Source: Candidatus Terraquivivens tengchongensis (GTDB lineage Archaea; Thermoproteota; Nitrososphaeria_A; Caldarchaeales; Wolframiiraptoraceae). Taken from it: a stretch of DNA of 64,000 bases. The translations under genes were made by a program, and so were the position numbers. Below the pieces are notes generated by a model. That model was not told the DNA's origin. It saw nothing but the letters and a program-made list of their open reading frames with translations, and made no database searches. Location: the NCBI GenBank assembly GCA_023268355.1, contig JALNJK010000002.1, positions 186,001 to 250,000 of the forward strand, written 5' to 3'. The first letter of the stretch is position 1, and every line of letters begins with the position of its first letter. This document shows, in pieces, positions 1-8,781 of the stretch.

Positions 1-732
1 CAATACGACATCGAGCGTGTCTGTAGGTGGCTCTACAGCATCTGTCAGAATCTTGGCTAGCTTCCCCGCCTCTTCTGAAATCCTCTCGTCGAGGAGCCAT
101 CTCTCAACCCTTTCCCAGCCTCCAGACTCTCCTATGTTCTCGAACCTTTGAACGGTTCCCTTTCCAGCCTTCGCCGCGGTCAGCATGTAGGAGAACATGA
201 CTCTCGGTATATGGCTATGGATGTTTGACCCCTCGGACGTGATTATGTGCTTCTCGGTTATTAAGTAGCCGACGCTTAAAACCCTCGCTGGAAGCTTTAC
301 ATCGTTTCGAGAAGTTGCTTCAACGCTCCTATCATCAACATCCTTGAGCAGCTCGACCTTTGAGTCAGGGTCAACATATTCAGGCTTTACCCTCGGCTTA
401 ATCGCATAGTTTGCCTTTACAGTCTTTACTTCTGCCATTCTGATGGGGCTTTTGACAGCTTTTGAGGAAGCTTTTGCAAGCGTGATAGCTCTAACAACAG
501 CATCTTTTACATCCGCTTTTTTTGTCAGGTTTGTTGAGGCAAACCCCATGGAGCCGGAAACTATGGCCCTTATAGACAGGCCCCTACTTGCGCCGAACCC
601 AGGCGCCTCGGGCACGCCGTTCCTTAGCGTGAATTCCTCAAAAATATCCGACTGATACCTTGCCTCCGCATAGGAGGCGCCCAGTTTCATAGCATAATTG
701 ACTGCATAACTTAGAAGGTCCTCCATCACCAT
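1..732 (-). CDS. TldD/PmbA family protein, 3' end outside window
   Basis: This is the N-terminal ~244 residues of a TldD/TldE (PmbA) family protein, metalloprotease-type factors that act on modified or unfolded peptides, usually as a TldD-TldE pair. My reading of the minus strand stays open to base 1. Family features are an opening helix ending in GASYAEAR (about residues 18-25) and a later RGLSIRAI segment. The HExxxH zinc site that separates catalytic TldD from TldE lies beyond the window, so which subunit this is cannot be told. An alternative ATG lies six bases downstream (726). The coiled-coil gene just upstream is probably co-transcribed. Confidence 0.75.
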   Translation of the reverse strand, partial: MVMEDLLSYAVNYAMKLGASYAEARYQSDIFEEFTLRNGVPEAPGFGASRGLSIRAIVSGSMGFASTNLTKKADVKDAVVRAITLAKASSKAVKSPIRMAEVKTVKANYAIKPRVKPEYVDPDSKVELLKDVDDRSVEATSRNDVKLPARVLSVGYLITEKHIITSEGSNIHSHIPRVMFSYMLTAAKAGKGTVQRFENIGESGGWERVERWLLDERISEEAGKLAKILTDAVEPPTDTLDVVL

Positions 733-765
733 GGCTCAACATTCCAAAAAATCTTTAATTAATTT

Positions 766-1035
766 TTAAACCCTTTTTGGGAGGAATTTCTCCTGCTCTT
801 TATCCCTTATGCTGAGTATGGCTTGGGCTCTATGTAGCAACAGCCTAGCTTTTTGGTAGAGGCTCTTAGCCTGCTCCATCTCGCCTTCTGTAAGCTTCTG
901 CTTGAGCATGAAATCTTCCAACTTTGAACTTATCTCCTGAAGAATCTCTACCACGAGCTCGAGCCTGCTCTCGCTCTCTACAGACATCTGGCAAAACTTC
1001 AGCTCCTCCTCGATGTCTGCCAGCACCGTACTCAT
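766..1035 (-). CDS. Small predicted coiled-coil protein, unknown function
   Basis: An 89-residue acidic and then basic, helix-rich protein with heptad-like spacing of Leu/Ile/Val through nearly its whole length (about residues 5-75). It has no cysteine pair, signal peptide or membrane segment. It sits 33 bases upstream of the TldD/PmbA-like gene on the same strand, which suggests one transcript, and is divergent from the nucleoside phosphorylase. I do not recognise the family. The size and coiled-coil character recall small accessory subunits, but no function is claimed. Confidence 0.55.
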   Translation of the reverse strand: MSTVLADIEEELKFCQMSVESESRLELVVEILQEISSKLEDFMLKQKLTEGEMEQAKSLYQKARLLLHRAQAILSIRDKEQEKFLPKRV

Positions 1036-1115
1036 GCGGGTTGACCCACCTTCAGTATAATTTCAAAACGTGTCTATTAAGAGTTTTTCTGATAATGTAA
1101 CATGGGTTGCAAAGC

Positions 1116-1124
1116 TTTTATAAA
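1116..1124 (+). promoter_or_regulatory. TATA box for nucleoside phosphorylase gene
   Basis: TTTTATAAA lies 34-42 bases before the ATG at 1158. Initiation about 26 bases downstream would start the RNA near 1145, giving a very short leader. This argues against the longer reading frame that begins with TTG at 1107, upstream of the box. Confidence 0.5.
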
Positions 1125-1157
1125 CCTGCCCTATCCATCCTCTGGTTAAGCACGGAC

Positions 1158-1877
1158 ATGATAGGCCAACCGCAACACATTAAATCAGCAAAAGGCGAAG
1201 TTGCAGAAAGGGTTGTGGTTGCAGGAGACCCGGCTAGGGTTGTTCAACTTTCTAGAATGTTAGAAAGACCAAAACTCGTTAATGAAAACCGTGGCTTTTT
1301 GACATACACTGGTTACTTTAATGGTACACCAATAACGGTTTCTTGTCACGGCGTTGGCGGCCCATCGTCTGCGATAGTTTTTGAGGAGCTTGTCATGTTG
1401 GGTGCCAAGGTCGTCGTTAGGCTTGGCACGACTGGAGCATTTTTAAAGCACATGAAGATCGGCGAGGTGGTCATTCCGACTGGGGCAGCATACTTAGGGG
1501 GAACGCTTGCGCAGTACGTACCCGATGCCCACATAACCCCTGTTCCTAGCTTTGACGTGACGAATGAGTTGGTTAATACCGCAAGGGAGGAGGGGCTGAC
1601 GTACCACATCGGGCCTGTATTCTCGAGCGATGCATTCTACGCTGAGGACCCTGAGTTCGTCAAGAGGTGGTCAAGCAAAGGCTACATATCCGTCGAGATG
1701 GAGTGTGCAACACTCTTCGGCCTCGGGATGCTACGTGGTGTTAAAACAGGTGCTATGCTCCTCATAAGCGACAACTTGGCAGAGATGACGCCCATGGTAA
1801 ATGCTGAATATCTTAAGCCATACGTCGAGAAGGCAGGAAGGGCAGTCTTCAAAGCACTCCTGAGGATAAAGCTCTAA
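1158..1877 (+). CDS. Purine nucleoside / 5'-methylthioadenosine phosphorylase
   Basis: A 239-residue NP-I family phosphorylase that cleaves purine nucleosides, probably also 5'-methylthioadenosine, with phosphate. Visible motifs are GDPAR (23-27) and RLGTTG (88-93) for phosphate, HGVGGPS (64-70), VEMECATLF near residue 182 for ribose, and a later SDN for the base. From memory, the sequence closely resembles the Sulfolobus hexameric enzyme, including the FSSDAFYAED segment. The ATG at 1158 is preferred because a TATA box occupies the region in front of it. The gene converges on trpA with a 4-base overlap. The role is purine and methionine salvage; the exact substrate is inferred. Confidence 0.88.
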   Translation: MIGQPQHIKSAKGEVAERVVVAGDPARVVQLSRMLERPKLVNENRGFLTYTGYFNGTPITVSCHGVGGPSSAIVFEELVMLGAKVVVRLGTTGAFLKHMKIGEVVIPTGAAYLGGTLAQYVPDAHITPVPSFDVTNELVNTAREEGLTYHIGPVFSSDAFYAEDPEFVKRWSSKGYISVEMECATLFGLGMLRGVKTGAMLLISDNLAEMTPMVNAEYLKPYVEKAGRAVFKALLRIKL

Positions 1878-2653
1878 GATACGCTCTCCAAAACCGACTT
1901 GAGCGACGTCACGAAGTCTGACACTTTTTTCTTCGCAACACTAGCAGTATTATCCTCTATTATATTGACTAGCTCGCTACCTACGACTATTCCGTCAACC
2001 ATACCTACTAACGTCTTCGCATAGGACAGGTCTCTTATACCGAAACCAGCCACCAAAGATGTATTGCCGACCAGCCCCCTGACTCTTGTAATGGACTTAG
2101 CAGGATCTATGTAAGCTACTTCGCCCGTAACCGACGATATGCCGATATAAACAAATACTGGATTGTAGCTCGCCATAATCTTGATTGTATTATCTGGATA
2201 ATTGTAGCTCGCGAAGAACAGTTTTTCGAGATTTACGGTGTCGCAGGCTTTTGCATATTCGTCCAAAGCCGAAGGACCAACCATGCCCAAGTCCGGTATT
2301 AGCGCACTAGAAGCTCCAGTCTCTGCGACCGAATGCATAAACTCCGTTAACTGTCCAGCGGTATTCAGATAACACAACAGTATTTTCGTTGCGTTAACGT
2401 TTTTAGCAATATCTAGCGCCATGCCCTTATCTATACCCTGCTCCTTTACTCTCCAATAAGATAGCCTTATGCTCGTACCGTCATAGATGGCGATTTTAGG
2501 TGGTATGCCAAGTTCAAGTATATCAGCACCAGAACTTTTGAGTATATCGCAATATTCCATGAATGCATCAGGTGTCGGATATCCCAAAGTCATGTAGGTT
2601 ATAAGACATTTCTTCTTTCTCGTAATTTCTCGTATGTTCAACAAACCTCGCAC
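1874..2653 (-). CDS. trpA: Tryptophan synthase alpha chain (divergent loop)
   Basis: TrpA cleaves indole-3-glycerol phosphate to indole and glyceraldehyde 3-phosphate. The 259-residue protein keeps both catalytic acids: Glu47 in ELG and Asp58 in YDG, the same 11-residue spacing as E. coli Glu49/Asp60. It also keeps the VTG, GFGI and VVGSELV phosphate-site segments. The loop between the acids reads PPKIAIYDG where the family normally has PFSDPxADG; in known complexes this loop touches TrpB. It is the last gene of the operon and overlaps trpF by 16 bases. No trpB is present, although trpB usually neighbours trpA. Confidence 0.88.
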   Translation of the reverse strand: MRGLLNIREITRKKKCLITYMTLGYPTPDAFMEYCDILKSSGADILELGIPPKIAIYDGTSIRLSYWRVKEQGIDKGMALDIAKNVNATKILLCYLNTAGQLTEFMHSVAETGASSALIPDLGMVGPSALDEYAKACDTVNLEKLFFASYNYPDNTIKIMASYNPVFVYIGISSVTGEVAYIDPAKSITRVRGLVGNTSLVAGFGIRDLSYAKTLVGMVDGIVVGSELVNIIEDNTASVAKKKVSDFVTSLKSVLESVS

Positions 2654-3291
2654 CGTTTTGCATTCTTTACGAATTCAAAAATCTTTTTTCTGTCCTTTAT
2701 ACCGGGACTGACCTCTACACCGGACGATACGTCAACGGCATAAGGCCTCACGCTACGTACAGCTTCTGCCACGTTCTCAGGTCTTAGACCGCCAGCAAGT
2801 ATTACGGGCTTAGGGTAAAGGCACTCAACAACCTTTCTACTTATCTCCCAGTCGTGAATCTTACCCTGACCACCGTACCCTCCGACGAGCGAATCAAGCA
2901 ACAAGGCGTCGAACTCATTTATTGAGTTTCTCAGAGATTCAACGTCAGAAACTTCATTGACGTTGATCGCCTTTATTAACCTAATATCGGACAACGCATT
3001 ACGCAACTTTTCGGCACCCGAAAAGTCGTTACCGTGTATCTGCAATGCAGAAGGTCTAAGCAGGTTACAAACTCTAAGTAGCTCGTCAAAATCTGATGTA
3101 ACAGTTACTACCACGCTATCTACAAATACGGGTACTGTTTTTATCAACTCTTTGGCCCTTTCGTAAGTTAGATTTCTCGGCGATAGTGGTGAGGCTACGA
3201 CGAATCCTACAGCATCGGCGCCAGCATCCACAGCATCCATTAGGTCTTGCTCGCGTGTTATGCCGCAGATCTTAACCCTTACATAGGTCAT
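2638..3291 (-). CDS. trpF: Phosphoribosylanthranilate isomerase
   Basis: TrpF performs the Amadori rearrangement of phosphoribosylanthranilate to CdRP in tryptophan synthesis. The 217-residue (beta/alpha)8 protein has the catalytic Cys9 in VKICGITREQD, catalytic Asp133 in DALLLDS, and the C-terminal phosphate-binding segments AGGLRPENV and VDVSSGVE. It starts with ATG inside the end of trpC (20-base overlap) and its own end overlaps trpA. Translational coupling along the operon is likely. Confidence 0.93.
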   Translation of the reverse strand: MTYVRVKICGITREQDLMDAVDAGADAVGFVVASPLSPRNLTYERAKELIKTVPVFVDSVVVTVTSDFDELLRVCNLLRPSALQIHGNDFSGAEKLRNALSDIRLIKAINVNEVSDVESLRNSINEFDALLLDSLVGGYGGQGKIHDWEISRKVVECLYPKPVILAGGLRPENVAEAVRSVRPYAVDVSSGVEVSPGIKDRKKIFEFVKNAKRCEVC

Positions 3292-4066
3292 GGCCTCTCA
3301 CAAGCTCTCTTACGCTACTCTCAATGTTCGTTGACGTCATTATGAACGTCCCGACCAAGAAAGCATCTGCACCGAGATTTTTCAGGAGAATAACTTGGGC
3401 AGGGCTGTTTATACCACTCTCACACACGACCAGTTTGCGCTTAACTTTTGCACTCGTAAGTATTCGTTTTGAAATATTGATATCGACCTCCAACGTCTCT
3501 AAATCACGGTTGTTTATCCCTAGCATGTCTGCCTCCGTATCCATGCCGGAAAGAAACTCTTCCTCTGTGTGAGTTTCTAAAAGTACTTCAAGACCTAACG
3601 AGTGAGCCGTTTTTATCATGTCGTCTAAATCTTCATCGCACATGCTCTGGTCGTAAACTTTCTTTATTAGGAGAACAGCGCTCGCTCCTAACCTCGATGC
3701 GGCCTCAAGCTGAATACTGCTAACGATTACGTCCTTCATAAGTATTGGTATGCTGACAGTTTCTCTAACAGCTCTCAGCTTATCTAACGAGCCATCGAAG
3801 AATGTGTTTTCCGTCAAAACCGATATGCCTACAGCTCCGCCACGTTCCATAGCCTTAGCCATGCTTTTGACGTCTCCATGTATGCGCCTTCCCATGGTTG
3901 GCGACGTCAGCTTCAGTTCAGCTATAATAGGAATGGCCTTGCAGGCGAGTATCGCCTCTTTTAAGCTCGGAGGTTTTGAAAATGTTGCCGAAGAAGGTAC
4001 ATCATAGTAGCCGTTCTTCACGCGCTTGATGGCATTTTCGACCAAAACCTTAAGGAAGTTGGCCAT
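3272..4066 (-). CDS. trpC: Indole-3-glycerol phosphate synthase
   Basis: TrpC closes the indole ring of CdRP to give indole-3-glycerol phosphate. The frame is open further upstream (to 4102), but I choose the ATG at 4066 because a strong Shine-Dalgarno GGAGGAG lies about six bases before it and the protein then begins like other family members. Conserved catalytic positions are Glu50 and Lys52 (IIAELK), LLETHTEEE, INNRDLETL and CESGI. It overlaps the end of trpD by 17 bases. Confidence 0.92.
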   Translation of the reverse strand: MANFLKVLVENAIKRVKNGYYDVPSSATFSKPPSLKEAILACKAIPIIAELKLTSPTMGRRIHGDVKSMAKAMERGGAVGISVLTENTFFDGSLDKLRAVRETVSIPILMKDVIVSSIQLEAASRLGASAVLLIKKVYDQSMCDEDLDDMIKTAHSLGLEVLLETHTEEEFLSGMDTEADMLGINNRDLETLEVDINISKRILTSAKVKRKLVVCESGINSPAQVILLKNLGADAFLVGTFIMTSTNIESSVRELVRGHDLCKG

Positions 4067-5120
4067 ATATCTCCTCCATCCTTTCAAGCTTGGATGGATC
4101 ACCGCTAAGTTTCACTAGCTCCTTCAACTTTTTGTACGCCTTGCCACTCTCCAAAGACTCCCTTGCCAGCTCCATACCTTCGAGAAAGCCATCCGCCTGT
4201 CCGCCCAATAATATGCCCAAAGCAGCGTTGACTAAGACAGCATCCTTCTTAGGGCCGCCTTTACCATTCAGAATCATAAAGGCTACTTGTGCCGCCTCCT
4301 CTTGTGTCTTAATTTCTAGGTCTTCCCGTCTGCAAGGCTCAACACCAAAATCTCTTGGTGTCAACTCAAGAATCCTAACATTATTATACTTCAACCATGC
4401 AACCCTTGTTTTACCTATTATCGACACCTCATCTAAACCGTCAAGACCGTGCACGATGAAGGCCTCTTCGCATCCCAAGTTCATCAACACATATGCTAGC
4501 GTATTCATGATTTTATCATCATATACACCTAATAGCTGGGCGTTTACGTCGGCTGGATTCGCAAGGGGTCCGAGAATATTGAATACAGTCCTTATTCCCA
4601 TCTCTTTCCTTACCCGCTGAACGTTTTTCATAGCCGGGTGGAAATATGGGGCGTACATGAAGCCTATGCCAACAACCTCGATAGCCCTTTCGACCGATTC
4701 AGGCTCCTGCTCAAGCCTTAAGCCAAACATTTCAAGCAAATCAGCGCTGCCGCACTTTCCAGAAATTGCTCTGTTCCCATGCTTCGCTACTTTGACACCA
4801 GCTCCAGCAACAACGAAGGCCGCAACCGTGCTTATGTTGAATGTTTTGATCCTATCGCCGCCAGTTCCGCATACATCTATAAGCCTTCCATTTATCTTGG
4901 GTTTTACCTTGCAACAGTATTCCTTCATAACCTTTGCGAAAGCGGTAAGTTCTATAACAGACTCACCCTTCATTCTGATTGCCGTCAAGAAGCTTGCAAG
5001 CTGGGCATCAGTAACATTACCATCCATTATGCTCCTCATAGCGCTTTCGGCCTCATCGTAGTTTAAGTCGTACCCCTCAACGAGCTTCCTAAGTATCTCC
5101 ACAAACATATCAAAAACCAT
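4050..5120 (-). CDS. trpD: Anthranilate phosphoribosyltransferase
   Basis: TrpD transfers phosphoribose from PRPP to anthranilate. The 356-residue protein has the PRPP loop DVCGTGGD followed by KTFNIST, the anthranilate-site KHGNRAISGKCGSADLLE segment, and a helical N-terminal dimerisation domain. The ATG at 5120 overlaps trpG by 11 bases. A second in-frame ATG at 5108, just past the trpG stop codon, is equally possible and would remove four residues. Confidence 0.93.
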   Translation of the reverse strand: MVFDMFVEILRKLVEGYDLNYDEAESAMRSIMDGNVTDAQLASFLTAIRMKGESVIELTAFAKVMKEYCCKVKPKINGRLIDVCGTGGDRIKTFNISTVAAFVVAGAGVKVAKHGNRAISGKCGSADLLEMFGLRLEQEPESVERAIEVVGIGFMYAPYFHPAMKNVQRVRKEMGIRTVFNILGPLANPADVNAQLLGVYDDKIMNTLAYVLMNLGCEEAFIVHGLDGLDEVSIIGKTRVAWLKYNNVRILELTPRDFGVEPCRREDLEIKTQEEAAQVAFMILNGKGGPKKDAVLVNAALGILLGGQADGFLEGMELARESLESGKAYKKLKELVKLSGDPSKLERMEEIYGQLP

Positions 5121-5691
5121 CCAAGAAATTTTTCAGAATCTTTTTACCATCCTCGCACATCACGGACTCAGGATGGAACTGCACGCCTTCTATAGGATGC
5201 TCTATATGGCGAACACCCATTATCTCATAGTCATCAATAGATTCAGCCGTAATTACAAGACATGAGGGCAAGGATTTCCTCTCCCCGCAGAGGGAATGGT
5301 AGCGGGCAACCCTCAGAGGATTCTTGACGTTTTTGAAGAGACCCGTACCGTCATGCCTGATAAGACTAGTCTTTCCATGCATGAGTCTCTTCGCCTTTAC
5401 AATTTTACCACCGAAGGCATAAATTATGCTCTGATGCCCTAAGCAAACACCGAGTATAGGTATTTTGGGTCCTAACTCCTTGATTATGTCGATACACGAG
5501 CCGACGTACTTCGGGTCTTGGGGAGATCCAGGACCTGGCGATAAGATTATCCTATCAGGCTCCAGCATTTTAGCACGCTCCAAAGTTATCTCATCATTCC
5601 TGTACACAAGAGGTCTGCCGCCCAATTCACCGACGTACTGGACTAAGTTGTAAACGAAGGAATCGTAATTATCTATGATGAGAACCCTCAT
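5110..5691 (-). CDS. trpG: Anthranilate synthase glutamine amidotransferase subunit
   Basis: A class I glutamine amidotransferase of 193 residues that supplies ammonia to TrpE. The catalytic triad is visible: the nucleophile cysteine in GVCLGHQ and the His-Glu pair in FHPES, plus the oxyanion segment SPGPGSP. The N-terminus [12 protein letters not shown] is typical. It overlaps trpE by four bases. In archaea such subunits can also serve PabB, but the operon position points to tryptophan. Confidence 0.93.
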   Translation of the reverse strand: MRVLIIDNYDSFVYNLVQYVGELGGRPLVYRNDEITLERAKMLEPDRIILSPGPGSPQDPKYVGSCIDIIKELGPKIPILGVCLGHQSIIYAFGGKIVKAKRLMHGKTSLIRHDGTGLFKNVKNPLRVARYHSLCGERKSLPSCLVITAESIDDYEIMGVRHIEHPIEGVQFHPESVMCEDGKKILKNFLDGF

Positions 5692-7004
5692 TTTCCTTCA
5701 CCACTAGACATCTTCAACGCTTCCACGAGCGGGGCAAGTTTGTGTTCAGTCTCCATCCATTCGTTTTCAGCCTTTGACTCCGCGACTATACCTGCGCCTG
5801 CTTGAATGAATGCTCTACCATTGTTGATGAACATCGTCCTAATCGTTATCGCAAAGTTTGAGTTGCCGTTGAATGATATGTAGCCGACCGAGCCAGCGTA
5901 CGGTCCCCTCCTCGTAGGCTCCAATTCCTCTATGATCTCCATCGCTCTAACCTTTGGCGCACCCGTTACAGTGCCTGCTGGAAACACGGCTCTAAGCGCG
6001 TCGTAGCAATCGCAACCTTCCCTTAGTTTACCGACAACCCTTGAGACTATGTGAAGCACGTGACTGTACTTGTAGACCTTCTTCAGCTCCGAGACCCGCA
6101 CGCTACCAAATTTTGAGACCTTGCCTAAGTCATTCCTCGCAAGGTCGACGAGCATCATGTGCTCAGAAAGTTCTTTTGGGTCATTGAGCAGGTCCTTTCT
6201 TAGCATCTTATCGTTTCCGCGTGGTCTTGTGCCAGCGATGGGCATAGTTTCGACGAAATTACCATGGACCCTAACGAGCGCTTCTGGGCTGGAGCCTATG
6301 ATGTATCTTTCCCCCATCTTCAAGATGTACATATAAGGAGAAGGATTGAGCCCACGTAACGCTGAATAGAACGTAATCACGCTGCCCTTAACGTTAAAAC
6401 TGTACTTCTTTGATAGGACAACTTGGAAAGCATCACCGGCGGCTATGTATTCCTTGACAACCTCTACCATTGAGATGAACTTCTCTTTATCAACGTTGGG
6501 CCTGAGCTCCGTGTGTAATAGGGGTTGTTGCTCCGGCCTTTTCACGAGTAAGTGCGTAATCTCATCAAGTCTATCCTCCTTAAGGTAATAGTAGTGTACC
6601 CTCCTGTCCTTTCCATTAAATAGTAGGCCGTCATAGTATACTCCAAACTCCATGTCTGGAAATCCATGGTCATCGACGGTTTTCTGAGGCAACTTTTCCA
6701 AGTACCTGACCAGATCGTATGATACGTAGCCAACGGCGCCTCCAGCAAATTTTAACTTTGCATGGTTGTGATGTATCTGACCTACAGCTTCTCTCAAAGT
6801 TTGCAAGGGCTCCGATGTCCTTTTGCGCAGTTCGCCCTCGGGCGACTTAATAACGCACACACCATCTTTAACTATAACAGTTTTCAGAGGATTAAAGCCC
6901 ACTAAGCACTGTTGGGCAATCCTACGCCTTGAATTTGTAAACTCTATGAGGTATGCATATTCGTAATGCTCGCTCAGGTTTGTGAAAACTTCAATGGGTG
7001 ACAA
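5688..7004 (-). CDS. trpE: Anthranilate synthase component I
   Basis: TrpE converts chorismate and ammonia to anthranilate. The 438-residue protein has the chorismate-binding core: [22 protein letters not shown] and [11 protein letters not shown]. The start is TTG at 7004, since no in-frame ATG lies upstream and a TATA box at 7019-7027 suits a leaderless message. The tryptophan feedback pocket usually marked LLES near the N-terminus reads LIEF here, so feedback sensitivity cannot be assumed. It is the first gene of the trp operon. Confidence 0.93.
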   Translation of the reverse strand: MSPIEVFTNLSEHYEYAYLIEFTNSRRRIAQQCLVGFNPLKTVIVKDGVCVIKSPEGELRKRTSEPLQTLREAVGQIHHNHAKLKFAGGAVGYVSYDLVRYLEKLPQKTVDDHGFPDMEFGVYYDGLLFNGKDRRVHYYYLKEDRLDEITHLLVKRPEQQPLLHTELRPNVDKEKFISMVEVVKEYIAAGDAFQVVLSKKYSFNVKGSVITFYSALRGLNPSPYMYILKMGERYIIGSSPEALVRVHGNFVETMPIAGTRPRGNDKMLRKDLLNDPKELSEHMMLVDLARNDLGKVSKFGSVRVSELKKVYKYSHVLHIVSRVVGKLREGCDCYDALRAVFPAGTVTGAPKVRAMEIIEELEPTRRGPYAGSVGYISFNGNSNFAITIRTMFINNGRAFIQAGAGIVAESKAENEWMETEHKLAPLVEALKMSSGEGK

Positions 7005-7267
7005 ATCAGTGTATACATCTTTAAACCTTGGCCGTTCGTATGTCTGATCAATGCCAAAGGCACATGCCCCGCAACCTTAGCGTAGTTACGAAGATTGATT
7101 GTATTTAATAATTAGTGCACAAAAATGCTCAACGCAAAATCGAGAATAATGGTCCAGAAAAACGACGTTTAAACCCAAAAGGATCTAAGTTCTTTTTGAA
7201 TGTACAATTCTGTTACATTAAAAACGGCTCCATGGTTATGTTTAGATACTGCCCATAGCAGTTATGC
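7005..7267 (-). promoter_or_regulatory. Divergent promoter region trpE / homoserine kinase
   Basis: This 263-base intergenic stretch separates two divergent genes. On the minus strand GGTTTAAAG (7027-7019) lies about 20 bases before the trpE TTG. On the plus strand GTTTAGATA near 7238-7246 lies about 25 bases before the ATG at 7268. The rest is AT-rich. I see no extended inverted repeat or leader-peptide-like frame rich in Trp codons. Confidence 0.45.
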
Positions 7268-8254
7268 ATGCGTATGAGAGAGCGGAACACCATAACGGTA
7301 TGGGTTCCTTCTAGCTCCGCAAACCTCGGACCAGGTTTCGACGTGCTTTCCATAGCACTTAGAGAACCGTCCCTAAAAGTGAGCCTGTCATTCTGTGGCG
7401 GTGATAATATCAAGCTTGTACTCAAAGGTAAATATGGAGAAACTCTTTGCGCCAGTCCAGAAGTTCACTCCGGATGCAGAGCACTTAGAGCACTCATGAA
7501 CAAGTACAGCATCAATGAAGGGCTTGAAATGGTTGTGTATGTTGACATACCGCCGAAAAAGGGCCTCGGACTTTCTGGTGCAGAGGCCGCTGGTGCCGTA
7601 GTCGCATTAAACGAATTGCTTTCCTTGGCACTATCGAAAGATGAGTTAGTTCACTACGCATCATATGGTGAGCCGGAAGGGCATTTGGATAACGTGTCTG
7701 CCTCGGTATGCGGAGGCTTTAACATCGTGGTAAAAGACTACGTCAGCGGAATGCCGCGCGTTTATAACTTCAGACCACCATCAGACCTTGGCACAGTCGT
7801 CATAGTTCCGAATATAGAAAAGAAATCCACGGAGGATGCAAGAAAGGCCGTTCCCACATTCGTCCACAAGAGCGATGTGATCGGGAACATTTCCAGAGTT
7901 GCTGCAGTATCTGTAGGTTTTGTCACAGGCGACGTGGAGTGCATTCTGAGAAACATAGCATGGGATACTGTTGTCGAGAGGGCTAGAGCTGATTCTCAGG
8001 TGTACGGAAATGGTATAGACTGGCGATTCTTGGAAGAAGAGAAGCTCTACTTGTTCAAAAAGTACGGCATCGCAGAGACAATAAGCGGTGCTGGCCCCTC
8101 AAGGATTTTGTGGTATAGTATATCACAGCATTCACAGGTGGTAGATGAGGCCTTAGGCTATGTTGTAGACCGTATAAAAGAGCTCGGGTATAGCGTGGAA
8201 GGGATTTTCAAGACGTATCCGTCTGGAATTGGTGCGTATAAATTATCGGAATGA
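7268..8254 (+). CDS. thrB: Homoserine kinase (GHMP family)
   Basis: A GHMP-family kinase of 328 residues that phosphorylates homoserine on the way to threonine. Motif 1 is VPSSSANLGPGFD (13-25), the ATP loop is GLGLSGAEA (99-107), followed by GHLDNVSASVCGGF, and motif 3 is SGAGPS near the C-terminus. The usual GLGSS is GLGLS, so the first serine is Leu. The family and length match homoserine kinases, but other small-alcohol GHMP kinases are possible. It is transcribed divergently from the trp operon and probably leaderless. Confidence 0.8.
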   Translation: MRMRERNTITVWVPSSSANLGPGFDVLSIALREPSLKVSLSFCGGDNIKLVLKGKYGETLCASPEVHSGCRALRALMNKYSINEGLEMVVYVDIPPKKGLGLSGAEAAGAVVALNELLSLALSKDELVHYASYGEPEGHLDNVSASVCGGFNIVVKDYVSGMPRVYNFRPPSDLGTVVIVPNIEKKSTEDARKAVPTFVHKSDVIGNISRVAAVSVGFVTGDVECILRNIAWDTVVERARADSQVYGNGIDWRFLEEEKLYLFKKYGIAETISGAGPSRILWYSISQHSQVVDEALGYVVDRIKELGYSVEGIFKTYPSGIGAYKLSE

Positions 8255-8267
8255 TTTAGATAAAATG

Positions 8268-8277
8268 GTTTATTAAT
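8268..8277 (+). promoter_or_regulatory. TATA box for thioredoxin gene
   Basis: GTTTATTAAT is centred about 29 bases before the ATG at 8301, the spacing expected for a leaderless or nearly leaderless archaeal transcript. Confidence 0.45.
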
Positions 8278-8300
8278 AGGACGTTTTACGTTAAGCCGTC

Positions 8301-8717
8301 ATGCAAGACGACGAGTTAGAAAAAATAAAGCAACGTAAACTTGCCGAGCTTATGAAGAAAATGTCAGGAATAAAGGGTGGCTTTGTAACACAGACACCTT
8401 CTGAGCCCGTTACGCTTACCGATGAAAATTTTGATAGTTTTATCTCGAGTAACAGGCTTGCTGTCGTAGACTTTTGGGCGGAATGGTGCGCGCCTTGCAG
8501 GATGCTCGCACCAGTTATTAAAGAACTCGCAAAGGAATACGCCGGGAAGATAACCTTCGGGAAGCTCAACGTGGACGAGAATCCAAAGACCGCTATGAAG
8601 TTTGGGATAATGAGTATACCGACCCTAATAGTTTTTAAAGATGGGCAGCCGGTTGACATGATAATCGGCGCGGTGCCGAAAAGGCAGATAGAAGTGAGAC
8701 TAAATAGGTACATTTAA
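8301..8717 (+). CDS. Thioredoxin with basic helical N-terminal extension
   Basis: A 138-residue protein with a canonical thioredoxin domain from about residue 38: active site WCAPC (62-66), cis-proline in SIPTL, and the C-terminal beta-alpha unit. It reduces disulfides of partner proteins in the cytoplasm. The first ~22 residues form a charged helix (DDELEKIKQRKLAELMKK) resembling the N-terminal helix of PDCD5-type archaeal proteins, followed by a linker. There is no signal peptide. It is monocistronic, flanked by its own TATA box and that of the prenyl synthase. Confidence 0.92.
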   Translation: MQDDELEKIKQRKLAELMKKMSGIKGGFVTQTPSEPVTLTDENFDSFISSNRLAVVDFWAEWCAPCRMLAPVIKELAKEYAGKITFGKLNVDENPKTAMKFGIMSIPTLIVFKDGQPVDMIIGAVPKRQIEVRLNRYI

Positions 8718-8781
8718 AGCAGCATATCCTTGGAGAAGTGATAATCAAAAAACCCTTTAATAGGTAGTCCGTGCCTCATAT

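Noticed and set aside
1107-1157. Longer N-terminus for the nucleoside phosphorylase
   Set aside because: It would begin upstream of the TATA box and adds residues not seen in the family.
4090-4620. 176-codon plus-strand frame inside trpD
   Set aside because: Lies entirely opposite trpD, whose motifs are intact; composition is typical of a shadow frame.
7005-7267. Trp-codon leader peptide before trpE
   Set aside because: No short frame with repeated TGG codons was seen and trpE itself appears leaderless.
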